Shown piece after piece: positions 16,474 to 24,129 of a stretch of 64,000 bases of DNA. Source of the DNA: Holophagaceae bacterium (GTDB taxonomy: Bacteria > Acidobacteriota > Holophagae > Holophagales > Holophagaceae); contig JADKJH010000007.1 of NCBI GenBank assembly GCA_016722505.1, positions 1 through 64,000 of the forward strand, in the 5' to 3' direction. A model generated the notes under the pieces. It did no database searches, had not been told where the DNA came from, and saw only the letters and a list, made by a program, of their open reading frames with translations. A program made the position numbers and the translations under genes. Each line of letters begins with the position of its first letter. Positions within the stretch are counted from its first letter, which is position 1.

Positions 16474-18116
16474 AGCCCTTCCTTCTATTTGCGCCCGCGG
16501 TTTGCCTGATCGCTTCCGATCCCGCATCCGTGGAGGTTCGAGCGGTTGTGCCCGGCGGTGGCCGGGCTGTGTTGCGGCTTCAGTTCCGCAAGGGGCTCCT
16601 TATTGAAACGAAGCCGTTGCCGCGCACCTTCCTGCTTCGCAAGGTATCCGGATGGGCGGTTTTCGAGGATCTGAGCGCCGAGGGCAAGCGCTGGGTTCTA
16701 GAATCGCTGTTTCCAGAGGATCTGTGGAAACGTGAAGAGGTGGTCCACAAAGTGCGTTGGCCGGAGCTGGAATCCGAGTGGCTCATGGCCGCGCTCTTCA
16801 TGGGACATGGCCAGAACTACGACAAGCTCGAAAAGGCCAACCCCGGCAATCCCGAAAAGCTGAAGCCGGGCGACATCTGGCGCATCCCCCAGAAACTCCT
16901 TTCGCCAGAGCTGGGCGGCAGCGGCACTCCTCCGGTCCATAGCCAGCCTGAAGATGAGCTGGATGACGATGGCAAGATTGCCGCCTACCGCTCGCTATTG
17001 ACCTTTGACGAGGATAAGGAAGGCAAATTCGCAGCGTATCGCCTGCGCAAAGGCGAGGCACTTTATTCCTCGGTGGTGATCCGCTACACCGATCGGGTGG
17101 ATGCGAAAGAAGTGAACGCCTTCGCCGACGAGATCGCCAAACGCAGCGGCATTGATGATGTTCGAAGCATACAGCCAGGGACTCTCATCAAGATTCCATC
17201 ACAAGCTTTGTCTGCTCCATTCCAGCCCGAAGGCACCGTGGCTTTAAAAGCGGACCAGGAGATGCGCGAAGAAGTCCGGCAGACCAGACGTGTGGATGCC
17301 GGGCCGAAGCTTGGCGGACTGAGAGTCGTATTGGACGCTGGACACGGCGGCATCGACCGCGGCGCTGCGGCGAATGGCATTTGGGAATCGGATTTCGTCT
17401 ACGACATATGCTGCCGCGTGAAAGCGGTTCTTGAAGAAGATACCGATGCTCAAGTCAGCAATACCATCCGCTATCCAGGGATTGGGTTCAAACTGCGCGA
17501 CGATATTCCGGCCCCCAGCAGGGTCGCGCAGATCCTCACTACGCCTCCCTTCGCCATTGATGGCGACAGCCCCAACGCCGTGGGCGTCCACCTGAGGTGG
17601 GTGCTGGCCAACGATTATTTTGCGGCCTTCCTGCGCAAAGGCGATCCCCAGAAGACCCTCTTCATCAGCTTCCACGCTGACAGCTTGCATCCGTCTGCCC
17701 GCGGCACCATGGTCTATGTGCCGGGCGCCAGCTTCGTGCCATCGAGTTTTTCACTGGGCGTGAACCGTGGCGCGGGTGTGCGCGAGATGAAGAGGGGCGG
17801 CCGCGCTGTGTTCAGCTCCCGCGAAAAGCTGCAAGGCGAAGCCCGGTCACGCCTATTTGGCGAAGCATTGGTGAAAGCGCTCAAGCAAGCCAAGATCCTG
17901 GTCCACCCCAATCGCGCCATCCGGAATGTCATTCATCGCGACGGCAAGAATTTCATCCCCGCCGTCATCCGTTACAGCGAGGCCCGCACCAAGGTCCTGA
18001 TTGAAGTCGCCAATCTCACGAATGAAGATGATGCCGCCAATCTGCGTGACGCGGACTTTCGCCAGCGCTATGCAGAAGCAGTGGTGAAGGGCATTCGGGC
18101 GTACTTCAGGAAATAG
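16461..18116 (+). CDS. N-acetylmuramoyl-L-alanine amidase with LysM-like segments
   Basis: Zinc amidase that cuts the bond between MurNAc and the stem peptide. The GTG start gives an N-terminal hydrophobic signal (LKPFLLFAPAVCLIAS). Two LysM-like segments follow (around residues 110-150, ending LKPGDIWRIP, and 195-255, ending IQPGTLIKIP). The amidase_3 domain runs from about 290 to the end: LRVVLDAGHGGIDRGA (zinc His), the Glu in WESDFVYD, FISFHADSL (zinc His) and VLIEVANLTNEDDA (catalytic Glu). The length is 551 residues. Unlike AmiC it has no clear AMIN domain. It is the last gene of the PP2C-RdgC-like operon, overlapping the previous gene by 13 bases. Confidence 0.9.
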   Translation: MGVLKPFLLFAPAVCLIASDPASVEVRAVVPGGGRAVLRLQFRKGLLIETKPLPRTFLLRKVSGWAVFEDLSAEGKRWVLESLFPEDLWKREEVVHKVRWPELESEWLMAALFMGHGQNYDKLEKANPGNPEKLKPGDIWRIPQKLLSPELGGSGTPPVHSQPEDELDDDGKIAAYRSLLTFDEDKEGKFAAYRLRKGEALYSSVVIRYTDRVDAKEVNAFADEIAKRSGIDDVRSIQPGTLIKIPSQALSAPFQPEGTVALKADQEMREEVRQTRRVDAGPKLGGLRVVLDAGHGGIDRGAAANGIWESDFVYDICCRVKAVLEEDTDAQVSNTIRYPGIGFKLRDDIPAPSRVAQILTTPPFAIDGDSPNAVGVHLRWVLANDYFAAFLRKGDPQKTLFISFHADSLHPSARGTMVYVPGASFVPSSFSLGVNRGAGVREMKRGGRAVFSSREKLQGEARSRLFGEALVKALKQAKILVHPNRAIRNVIHRDGKNFIPAVIRYSEARTKVLIEVANLTNEDDAANLRDADFRQRYAEAVVKGIRAYFRK

Positions 18117-18152
18117 GCGCTGGGTGGTAAGTGGAAGCGGTTGGCTCAAATT

Positions 18153-18260
18153 CAGAGTCAAGAGTCAAGAGTCAAAAAGTCAAAAAGTCAAAAAGTTAAA
18201 AAGTTAAAAAGTTAAAAAGTTAAAAGGTTAAAAAGTCGAGAGTCGAGAGTTGAGAGTTGA
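18153..18260. repeat. Short tandem array of AGTCAAAA/AGTTAAAA units
   Basis: About 13 units of seven or eight bases: first AGAGTCA, then AGTCAAAA, then AGTTAAAA, then AGTCGAG and AGTTGAG. The IS630-type element is inserted at its right end, and AGTTGAG units resume at 19388-19411 on the other side. Related arrays are at 37224-37279 and 50278-50414. No coding potential. Confidence 0.9.
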
Positions 18261-18262
18261 TA

Positions 18263-18781
18263 CTAATTCGCGTTCAATGAAATAGAAGTTATCCAATCAA
18301 AGCCAGTAAGACTTTGAGTGCGTTCGAAGTTAAATTCGAGGGCTCGGATGCCTTGGCAGAGGGTATCAACAACCGCCTTCATGTTCCTGAACACAGTGTT
18401 GACGAACCAGCCCTCCCGTAGCGCTTTCCAGATGTGTTCAGCGGGGTTCAACTCCGGACTGTAAGGTGGCAGGAACACGATCCGCATGTTGGCCGGAACC
18501 TCCAGCGCCTCCGCGATGTGCCACCCCGCCCGATCCATGACCATGACGATGAAATCGTTTGGATGTCGGCTGGCCACCAACGCCAGAAACATTGACATCG
18601 TCTCGGCATTCACGAAAGGGAGCACCAGGCTGTCCATCACGCCATCGTGGGGGCTGACCGCGCTGAAGGCATACGTGTATTGCCGCACCAAGCGGGCGCC
18701 AACCACCGGGCGGATGCCCTTGGGAGCCCAGCATCTGCGCGGGTCGCCAAGCAGCCCGAACCGCCCTTCGTCTTGGAACAT
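18263..18781 (-). CDS. IS630-type transposase, catalytic part (orfB)
   Basis: DDE transposase domain: FQDEGRFGLLG (first Asp), VMVMDRAGWH (second Asp) and LPPYSPELNPAEHIWKALRE (the IS630 signature with the final Glu). The frame is open back to the A7 run at 18845-18851, reading LESEIQEEVERQAEQG before the first ATG, so it is probably expressed as a fusion with orfA. Its TAG stop lies inside the left terminal repeat. Confidence 0.9.
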   Translation of the reverse strand: MFQDEGRFGLLGDPRRCWAPKGIRPVVGARLVRQYTYAFSAVSPHDGVMDSLVLPFVNAETMSMFLALVASRHPNDFIVMVMDRAGWHIAEALEVPANMRIVFLPPYSPELNPAEHIWKALREGWFVNTVFRNMKAVVDTLCQGIRALEFNFERTQSLTGFDWITSISLNAN

Positions 18782-18815
18782 CAGCCGGACAGGCCGACCT
18801 TGTTCGGCTTGGCGC

Positions 18816-19328
18816 TCAACTTCTTCTTGGATCTCGCTTTCGAGTTTTTTTAAAGGCGGCCTGCGCCGCCAAATCAGCTTTGGGATGCCTGGGGCGCGGA
18901 GCGACCTTCCGCCAACCCTGGCGATCCAACATGCGATAGATGGTGCTTTTGGCTACGGCGCAACCAATCCTTGCCTCAAAGGCCAGTTGCACTTCCGTGG
19001 CACTGAGTAGGCCGCCTGCCTCGGCTTTTGCCAGGAAGGGGCGTAGGAATTCCACCTCTTCTTCGGCACTCAGGTACTGGTTCCGACGTCCACCCTTGCT
19101 CTTTAGTTCGAAGATGGCTTCACCTGACTTGGCCCATTGGGAGTGGATGTTGCGAACCGTGGTGGCGGCCCACCCCAGCAGCCGCGCGATCTCGGGCGCA
19201 GTGCTGCCCAGGGTTACACGGATGAGTACGCACTGGATGCGTTGGAACTCTGGCCGACCCTTAGCTTTCTTGAGCCGATCGGCCAGAGATTCGATGGTGA
19301 GGCGGTCAGGCGAAATGAGGTTTTTCAT
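18816..19328 (-). CDS. IS630-type transposase, DNA-binding part (orfA)
   Basis: A 170-residue helix-turn-helix protein with two DNA-binding modules: TAPEIARLLGWAATTVRNIHSQW and a winged-helix-like region ending AVAKSTIYRMLDRQGWRKV. The frame stops soon after a run of seven A residues (AAATT... on the plus strand, T7 at 18845-18851). Dropping one A by transcriptional slippage, or a +1 ribosomal shift, would join it to orfB. Such split transposases are known in the IS630 family. Whether this one is programmed or simply broken is not decided by the sequence. Confidence 0.88.
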   Translation of the reverse strand: MKNLISPDRLTIESLADRLKKAKGRPEFQRIQCVLIRVTLGSTAPEIARLLGWAATTVRNIHSQWAKSGEAIFELKSKGGRRNQYLSAEEEVEFLRPFLAKAEAGGLLSATEVQLAFEARIGCAVAKSTIYRMLDRQGWRKVAPRPRHPKADLAAQAAFKKTRKRDPRRS

Positions 19329-19519
19329 GCCAGCTCCTTGGGGCTGGCATCAATATAGGTTATACTCTATTGAATGCAACTTGGTATGAGAAGAGTTGAG
19401 AAGAGTTGAGACTACGGGCTATACAGAGGATCGAGCCCCAATCGTCAATCGAAAATCCCAGATCGGATGCTGGAACTGTGGCACGCTCGAAGGGACAATC
19501 TGAAATCAATGGAGTTCCC

Positions 19520-21055
19520 ATGTCCCTCCAGACCCGCGCTGAGGCCACATCCTACGAGGAAACCTCGCGCCATGCGGATGTGATGGTTTTCCTTGCTGCG
19601 CTTGATGCGTTGGTGGACCCCCGCCTATCTCTCAGCTCTTTTGGCCTCAGTGCTGAAGGCCGGGAACTACCGCTGATGGTGCTTTCATCCCATGGAGTTA
19701 AAACGCCTGCTGAGGCGAAGGCATTGGGCCTTCCAGTGGTGCTGGTCATCAGTGGCATCCACGCAGGCGAAGTGGAAGGCAAGGAGGCTTGCTTGATGCT
19801 GGCCCGTGACCTGCTGGCGGATAAAGGCAAGCTGGATGGGGCCGACATCCTGGCCAAGCTCACCCTCGTCATCGTGCCCCTCTTCAATCCCGATGGGAAC
19901 GACGCCATAGATCCCGGCAATCGCAAGCTCCACCTTCCGAAACTAACCGGCCAGCTTGGGCCCGATAGCGGCGTGGGCACCCGCGTGAATGCGGCGAAGA
20001 TCAACCTGAACCGCGACTACATGCGCCAGGAAGGGGTTGAGATGCGCTTGCTGCAGACTAGGATCTGCCAAACCTGGGAACCCGACCTGACCATTGATAA
20101 TCACGCCACGAATGGATCGGTCCACCGTTTCTCCATGACCTACGATATTCCCCACACCATCGAGAGCGGGCGCGCGGAACCGATTCTCTACATGCGGGAA
20201 AAATTGTTGGGTCCCGTCACTGCCGCCCTCAAGTCCAACCATGGGCTTGACGCAGGGTGGTATGGCAATTTCGTGGAGGATGAGCGCGTCCTGGATGCGG
20301 ATGGCGAGGCCGATCCAGGGAGCGTGGTCCGCGAAGGCTGGATGACCTACCCCCACCATCCGCGTTTCGGTAGCAACTACCGCGGCCTCACCAGCCGCAT
20401 GGACCTGCTGCTGGAGTGCTATTCCTACATCACCTTTGCCGAACGGGTGCGCACCGCTTATGGTTTCATGCTCGAAACCCTGCGCTTCGTGGCTGCCCAT
20501 GGCGATGATGTGGTGCAGACCGTGGCCAGCAGCCGCATGCCGCCGGATAACGTGGCGGTGCGCTACGGCCTCCAGGCATTCGACAAACCCATTGAAATCC
20601 TCACGCGGATGCCGCGCACCTTGGATGGATCCCCCACCTCGGTGACCATCCCGCACATCGGCCGCTTCAAGGGCACCAAGGTTGTGAGCCGACCCGCTGC
20701 TTATCTTGTGGCCGCTCCTTTGGCGGCGCATCTGCGCCAGCACGGGCTCACGGTGCAGGATGCGATGGGCTCCTTCGATGTGGAAGTTGCTTTGGTGGAG
20801 GATCTGGGTTCCGAAGAGGGCCGGGCCATTCTGGAAGCCGCATGGGTTGGCGAGTTGTCTGTTTCCTGGAAGAAAAGCGTTCGGAAAGCGCCTCCTGGTT
20901 TTGGCCTGGTTCGCACCGGCCAGCCCCTGGGCGCCGTCGCAGTGTATTTCTGTGAGCCCGAAAGCGATGATGGAGCCATCGAAAACGGCCTTCTTCCAGT
21001 CCCGAAATTGGGAGATGAACTGGCCATCTGGCGTGTCCCGGGCCTGCCTTCCTGA
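19520..21055 (+). CDS. M14-family zinc carboxypeptidase-like protein
   Basis: A 511-residue peptidase-like protein. The zinc motif is VISGIHAGEVEGKEA (HxxE), followed by LTLVIVPLFNPDGND, AKINLNRDYMRQEGVE (the Asn-Arg substrate-binding pair) and the second zinc ligand in LTIDNHATNG. There is no signal peptide, so it is probably cytoplasmic. ATG 19520 is chosen over 19406 because GGAG lies at 19511-19514 and the longer form would read through repeat-like sequence. The C-terminal 120 residues are an extra domain outside the peptidase fold. Substrate unknown. It follows the IS element. Confidence 0.85.
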   Translation: MSLQTRAEATSYEETSRHADVMVFLAALDALVDPRLSLSSFGLSAEGRELPLMVLSSHGVKTPAEAKALGLPVVLVISGIHAGEVEGKEACLMLARDLLADKGKLDGADILAKLTLVIVPLFNPDGNDAIDPGNRKLHLPKLTGQLGPDSGVGTRVNAAKINLNRDYMRQEGVEMRLLQTRICQTWEPDLTIDNHATNGSVHRFSMTYDIPHTIESGRAEPILYMREKLLGPVTAALKSNHGLDAGWYGNFVEDERVLDADGEADPGSVVREGWMTYPHHPRFGSNYRGLTSRMDLLLECYSYITFAERVRTAYGFMLETLRFVAAHGDDVVQTVASSRMPPDNVAVRYGLQAFDKPIEILTRMPRTLDGSPTSVTIPHIGRFKGTKVVSRPAAYLVAAPLAAHLRQHGLTVQDAMGSFDVEVALVEDLGSEEGRAILEAAWVGELSVSWKKSVRKAPPGFGLVRTGQPLGAVAVYFCEPESDDGAIENGLLPVPKLGDELAIWRVPGLPS

Positions 21056-21067
21056 TGGGGTTCATCT

Positions 21068-21319
21068 ATGAAAGTCTGGGCGCGCATCAACCATATCGGC
21101 TGGGTCCATCTTTGGCTTCAGCGCGAGAGCTATGAAGCCGGCGAAGCGTCCAATCATTTCTTCAATGGGAAATCCGAACCGCGCTGGCAGGAAACCGTTT
21201 TCAGTGAGGAAACGCTTCATAGCATGAAGCTTGGCGAGCTCGTGGAGATCGAAGATCCAGGCTATTTTCCGGAGGAAGAAGCCATATCTAAATCCGAGGA
21301 AACCGATTCGAGGCTCTGA
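21068..21319 (+). CDS. Small hypothetical protein, 83 aa
   Basis: A hydrophilic acidic protein (MKVWARINHIGWVHLWLQRE... ending EEEAISKSEETDSRL) starting 12 bases after the peptidase stop, so likely in the same transcript. It has five tryptophan/aromatic positions near the N-terminus and an acidic tail. No family recognised. Its last 58 bases overlap the 3' end of the convergent membrane gene. There is no strong Shine-Dalgarno, so it is only moderately supported. Confidence 0.5.
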   Translation: MKVWARINHIGWVHLWLQRESYEAGEASNHFFNGKSEPRWQETVFSEETLHSMKLGELVEIEDPGYFPEEEAISKSEETDSRL

Positions 21320-22002
21320 TAGAGCACCAGCAGGCTCGCGGCGGTCCACAGGGAGACCATGGTTCCAAGAAACTGCTCGCCCCAGAATAGAGGGCTCAGT
21401 AGTTCTGCCTTCGGGTTCGTTAGAGGATGGAGCGATCCGATGGCGTATTGCACCGAACCCGATATGGTCATGCCAACCAATAGCACCAGGAGCGCTCTGG
21501 ATACTGCAAGCGGCCAGAAGCGGCGCATGAGTTCCAGGCTGCCGATGCAGGCTTCCCGGATGCTCTCGCCCCGCAACAGCACTCTCGTTGGCGCCCAGCC
21601 GAAACAGAACAGCACCGCCAGCCCTGGGAGGATGAAGATCAGGATGCCCAAGCCAGCTGCCACACACAACAGTAGTTTTGCCCCGAAAGCGCGTAGCCAT
21701 CGGGCTTCGAAAGCCTCCTTCCACGCCTCCACTGAATTGTTCGGATGCCCCAGGGTTTCCGCATCCAGGCGCAGCATCAGCCTTGGCAGCAAGTACATAT
21801 CCAGCGGCAGCACAGCCACAAAGAACAGCAGACTCTCGATGGCAGGATTGTCCCCCAGCCCTCCGCGCACCATCAGAAAAGGCGCCAGGCCCCCAAGGCC
21901 CATTCCAAGCATGCAGATTGAAAACGAGATCCAGGGGTGCCGCAGGGCGAGCTTGAACCCATCCCAGAGCAGGGATAAAGGAGAAGGAAACATTCTTGGC
22001 AT
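21262..22002 (-). CDS. Polytopic membrane protein of unknown function
   Basis: A 246-residue integral membrane protein with about five or six hydrophobic segments: WISFSICMLGMGLGGLAPFLM, SLLFFVAVLPLDMYLL, LLLCVAAGLGILIFILPGLAVLFCF, AVSRALLVLLVGMTISGSV and TMVSLWTAASLLVLYQ. The central part (ILPGLAVLFCFGWAPTRVLLRG followed by REACIGSLELMRRFWP) resembles the general pattern of glycerophosphoryl-diester/DUF975-like membrane proteins, but I cannot name a family. It is divergent from yqgE, with palindrome copy B between them. Confidence 0.75.
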   Translation of the reverse strand: MPRMFPSPLSLLWDGFKLALRHPWISFSICMLGMGLGGLAPFLMVRGGLGDNPAIESLLFFVAVLPLDMYLLPRLMLRLDAETLGHPNNSVEAWKEAFEARWLRAFGAKLLLCVAAGLGILIFILPGLAVLFCFGWAPTRVLLRGESIREACIGSLELMRRFWPLAVSRALLVLLVGMTISGSVQYAIGSLHPLTNPKAELLSPLFWGEQFLGTMVSLWTAASLLVLYQSLESVSSDLDMASSSGK

Positions 22003-22011
22003 CCTTCAAGA

Positions 22012-22068
22012 TTAGGGGCTGTTACAGAATAACCAGTGCTTTTCTGGTTGTTTTGTTACAGCCCCTTA
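22012..22068. repeat. Bipartite palindrome family, copy B
   Basis: Arms 22012-22036 and 22044-22068 pair as TTAGGGGCTGTTACAG...AACCAG with CTGGTT...TTACAGCCCCTTA, loop TGCTTTT. A second small hairpin, ATGGCG-TTCT-CGCCAT, follows directly (22067-22082). It lies in a divergent intergenic region. Confidence 0.85.
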
Positions 22069-22141
22069 TGGCGTTCTCGCCATCAGGACGAAAAAGTTGC
22101 TTTCGGACAACGGCTTATCCGAGCCGCGCTATTCTAGGCCC

Positions 22142-22651
22142 ATGACGTTAAATGCCCCCTGTCTCCTGGTGGCGAGCCCCATGCTCATGGACCCCAATTT
22201 CATGCACTCGGTGCTGCTGTTGGTGGAACACGATGATGAGGGCGCCTTGGGAATAATTCTGAATCGACAATTGCCGCTCCCGCTTGCGCAGATCTGCGAA
22301 GAGAGCGGGCTTGATTTCGCGGGGCCGGATGAGGCTGCCGCCTGGCGCGGTGGGCCCGTGGATCCCCAGCGGGGCATCCTGTTGGTCGAGGGCGGGCTGC
22401 CAGAACCAGAGGATACAGTGCTGGATTTCACCCATTTCGTGAGCCATCGGAAAGACCTGCTTGAGGCATTGATGACTGATCCCGACAGCCGTTTCCGATT
22501 GTTCCTGGGCTACGCTGGCTGGGGCCCAATGCAATTGGATCAGGAGTTGGACCAGGGCGCCTGGATCCAGCGCCCCTTGAATTCCAGCTGGCTCATGCAC
22601 TCCGATCCCGCGGGCCTTTGGACCGTAGCTATCAGCGCAGAATCCAACTGA
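22142..22651 (+). CDS. YqgE/AlgH family protein
   Basis: A 169-residue cytoplasmic protein of the UPF0301 family. The diagnostic N-terminus is CLLVASPMLMDPNFMHSVLLLVEHDDEGALGIILNR (in two parts), then WRGGPVDPQRGILLVEG, and the C-terminal RLFLGYAGWGPMQLDQELDQGAW segment. ATG 22142 is chosen since the family starts just before LLVASP; the longer frame would extend into palindrome-adjacent DNA. The molecular function is unknown; AlgH is linked to alginate regulation in Pseudomonas. The gene is flanked by palindromes B and C. Confidence 0.92.
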   Translation: MTLNAPCLLVASPMLMDPNFMHSVLLLVEHDDEGALGIILNRQLPLPLAQICEESGLDFAGPDEAAAWRGGPVDPQRGILLVEGGLPEPEDTVLDFTHFVSHRKDLLEALMTDPDSRFRLFLGYAGWGPMQLDQELDQGAWIQRPLNSSWLMHSDPAGLWTVAISAESN

Positions 22652-22662
22652 TGGCGACTTCC

Positions 22663-22719
22663 TTAGGAGCCGTTACGGAATATCCAATCCAACTATGGCC
22701 ATTCCGTTACGGCTCCTTA
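22663..22719. repeat. Bipartite palindrome family, copy C
   Basis: Arms TTAGGAGCCGTTACGGAAT (22663-22681) and ATTCCGTTACGGCTCCTTA (22701-22719) match at 17 of 19 positions, with a 19-base middle that lacks the usual AAAAGCG loop. It lies 11 bases after the yqgE stop and 27 before the next gene. Confidence 0.88.
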
Positions 22720-22745
22720 TGCCGCCCTGGACATTGAGGTGACGC

Positions 22746-23381
22746 ATGAATTCTTCTCCAAGCGGCTTCCGGCTGGAGTTCGATCCCGACCTTGCACTGA
22801 AGCAGTTGCGCAAGGACAAGGACTTGAAACGCGTCATCAACAAGGTCGGCGGCTTCAAGCTGGCGCTGCGGCCCAACCACAGCCCATTCGAAGCGCTCGC
22901 TGAATCCATCGTCTACCAGCAGCTCAATGGCAAAGTCGCCGCCACCATCTGGGGACGCTTCAAGGGACTGTTCGTATCGAAGCATTTGCGGCCTGAAGAT
23001 GTGCTGGCAGCTGACATCGAATTGCTTCGAAGCGCCGGGTTGAGCGCCGCAAAGGCAGTGGCGGTGCGGGATTTGTCCGAGAAGACATTGATGGGCCAAG
23101 TGCCAAGCTGGGCAGGCCTCCGCAAGCTGGATGACGAAGACATCATCACCCGCATGACCGATGTGCGTGGCATCGGCCGGTGGACCGTGGAGATGCTGCT
23201 CATCTTCCGGCTCGGCCGTCCCGATATCTGGCCTGTGGATGATTTCGCGGTGCGCGCGGCCTATGGCGACGTCTTCGGCATCGAGAAAGTGAACCTGAAG
23301 GAAATGCGCCAGCGCGCCGAAGCGTGGCGCCCTTACCGCAGTGTCGTGGCCTGGTACATGTGGCGGTGGTACAAGCCGTGA
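22746..23381 (+). CDS. DNA-3-methyladenine glycosylase II-like (HhH-GPD) protein
   Basis: Base-excision repair glycosylase that removes alkylated bases. The 211-residue chain is the AlkA-type core without the N-terminal domain. Diagnostic parts: FEALAESIVYQQLNGKVAATIW, LSAAKAVAVRDLS, and the helix-hairpin-helix plus Gly/Pro/Asp loop TDVRGIGRWTVEMLLIF...PDIWPVDD, whose final Asp is the catalytic residue. The end RPYRSVVAWYMWRWY is typical. It precedes rnpB by 60 bases on the same strand. Confidence 0.92.
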   Translation: MNSSPSGFRLEFDPDLALKQLRKDKDLKRVINKVGGFKLALRPNHSPFEALAESIVYQQLNGKVAATIWGRFKGLFVSKHLRPEDVLAADIELLRSAGLSAAKAVAVRDLSEKTLMGQVPSWAGLRKLDDEDIITRMTDVRGIGRWTVEMLLIFRLGRPDIWPVDDFAVRAAYGDVFGIEKVNLKEMRQRAEAWRPYRSVVAWYMWRWYKP

Positions 23382-23442
23382 ATTAGGAGCGAGCCATGAG
23401 CTCAAAGCTGAAGGCTCAAAGCCCAAAGCTGGTAGCCTGATC

Positions 23443-23823
23443 ATGTGGATCAGGGCGTCGCTGTTCGCAAGGGCAGAGGAAAGTCCGGACTCCAAGTAAA
23501 TTCCGCCTTCGGGCGGAGGGGGCAGTGAGCCTGGTAACGCCAGGGCGGAGTGATCCGACGGAAAGTGCAACAGAGAGCAGACCGCCGATGGCTTCTCGGA
23601 GCACAGGCAAGGGTGAAAGGGTGGGGTAAGAGCCCACCGCCGCGCTGGTGACAGGGCGGGCATGGTAAACCCCTCACGGAGCAAGACCAAATAAGCCGGC
23701 GTGCTGAGCAATCAGTGAGGATTGGCCCGATCGAGCCGGCGGGTAGGTTGCTAGAGGCCATCAGTGATGGTGGTCCCAGAGGAATGACGTCACTCAGACA
23801 GAATCCGGCTTACCGATCCACCA
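23443..23823 (+). ncRNA. rnpB: RNase P RNA (type A)
   Basis: Catalytic RNA that trims tRNA 5' leaders. The universally conserved CR-I segment GAGGAAAGTCCGGAC is at 23476-23490 and its P4 partner ACAGAATCCGGCTTAC at 23798-23813. Other landmarks: AGTGCAACAGAGAGCAGACCGCC (in two parts near 23565-23590), AAGGGTGAAAGGGTG and GGTAAACCCC in the specificity domain, and GAGGCCATCAGTGATGG late in the molecule. GTGGATC (23445-23451) can pair with GATCCAC (23815-23821) as P1. The ends are estimated from P1. A terminator hairpin follows at once. Confidence 0.96.
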
Positions 23824-23848
23824 CGGCCCCGCAAGGGGTCGTGCTATT
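23822..23848 (+). terminator. Terminator-like hairpin after rnpB
   Basis: CACGGCCCC and GGGGTCGTG pair as a nine-base stem with one mismatch and a GCAA tetraloop; CTATTTG follows, a weak T tract. Its position at the RNase P 3' end supports the call. Confidence 0.7.
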
Positions 23849-23849
23849 T

Positions 23850-23952
23850 GAAATAAACCACGCGGAGGGAAGCGGAGGTGCGGAGGGAAGCGGAGAAAAC
23901 AAGGGTTAAGAACCATTCGTTTTCCTCCGCTGTCCTCCGCGTGGTTTTTTGC
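23850..23952. repeat. Inverted repeat of the CCACGCGGAGG type, copy 1
   Basis: The left arm, AAATAAACCACGCGGAGG with purine-rich AAGCGGAGG repeats, pairs with the right arm CCTCCGCTGTCCTCCGCGTGGTTTTTT. About 40 bases separate the arms. A related copy lies at 52120-52300, and a half site TTCCTCCGCGTCTCC is near 30306. Noncoding. Confidence 0.8.
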
Positions 23953-24129
23953 ATTTCCGCTATGATGAACATCTCTTTCGAGTAGGCCTCTGTTCTCCCT
24001 CCCAATCGTTCGCGTGTCGCCTGGGCCCTGCTGAGGACCCCGCTGGGGTCTGGCTTCAGGACGCATGCATGTTGATGGCCGCACGGTTCGCGCGGCGGTT
24101 TCCACTTGAACGAAAAGGAATGAACACCC

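Larger units (their letters stand above)
18261..19386 (-). mobile_element. IS630-type insertion sequence
   Basis: The element is 1,122 bp between TA dinucleotides (18261-18262 and 19385-19386), as expected from the TA target duplication of IS630/Tc1-like elements. The 16-base ends, CTAATTCGCGTTCAAT on the left and the reverse complement CCAAGTTGCATTCAAT on the right, agree at 12 positions. It carries two overlapping transposase frames on the minus strand. Both flanks are AGTTGAG repeats, so the element landed inside a tandem array. The complete ends and intact DDE motifs suggest a recent insertion. Confidence 0.88.

Noticed and set aside
18153..18260. Possible CRISPR array
   Set aside because: Units are seven to eight bases and contiguous, with no unique spacers and no cas genes.
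22012..22719. Palindromes B and C flanking yqgE read as integron attC sites around a gene cassette
   Set aside because: There is no integrase, the conserved attC core words are not present, and the same palindromes lie next to ordinary genes in every orientation.
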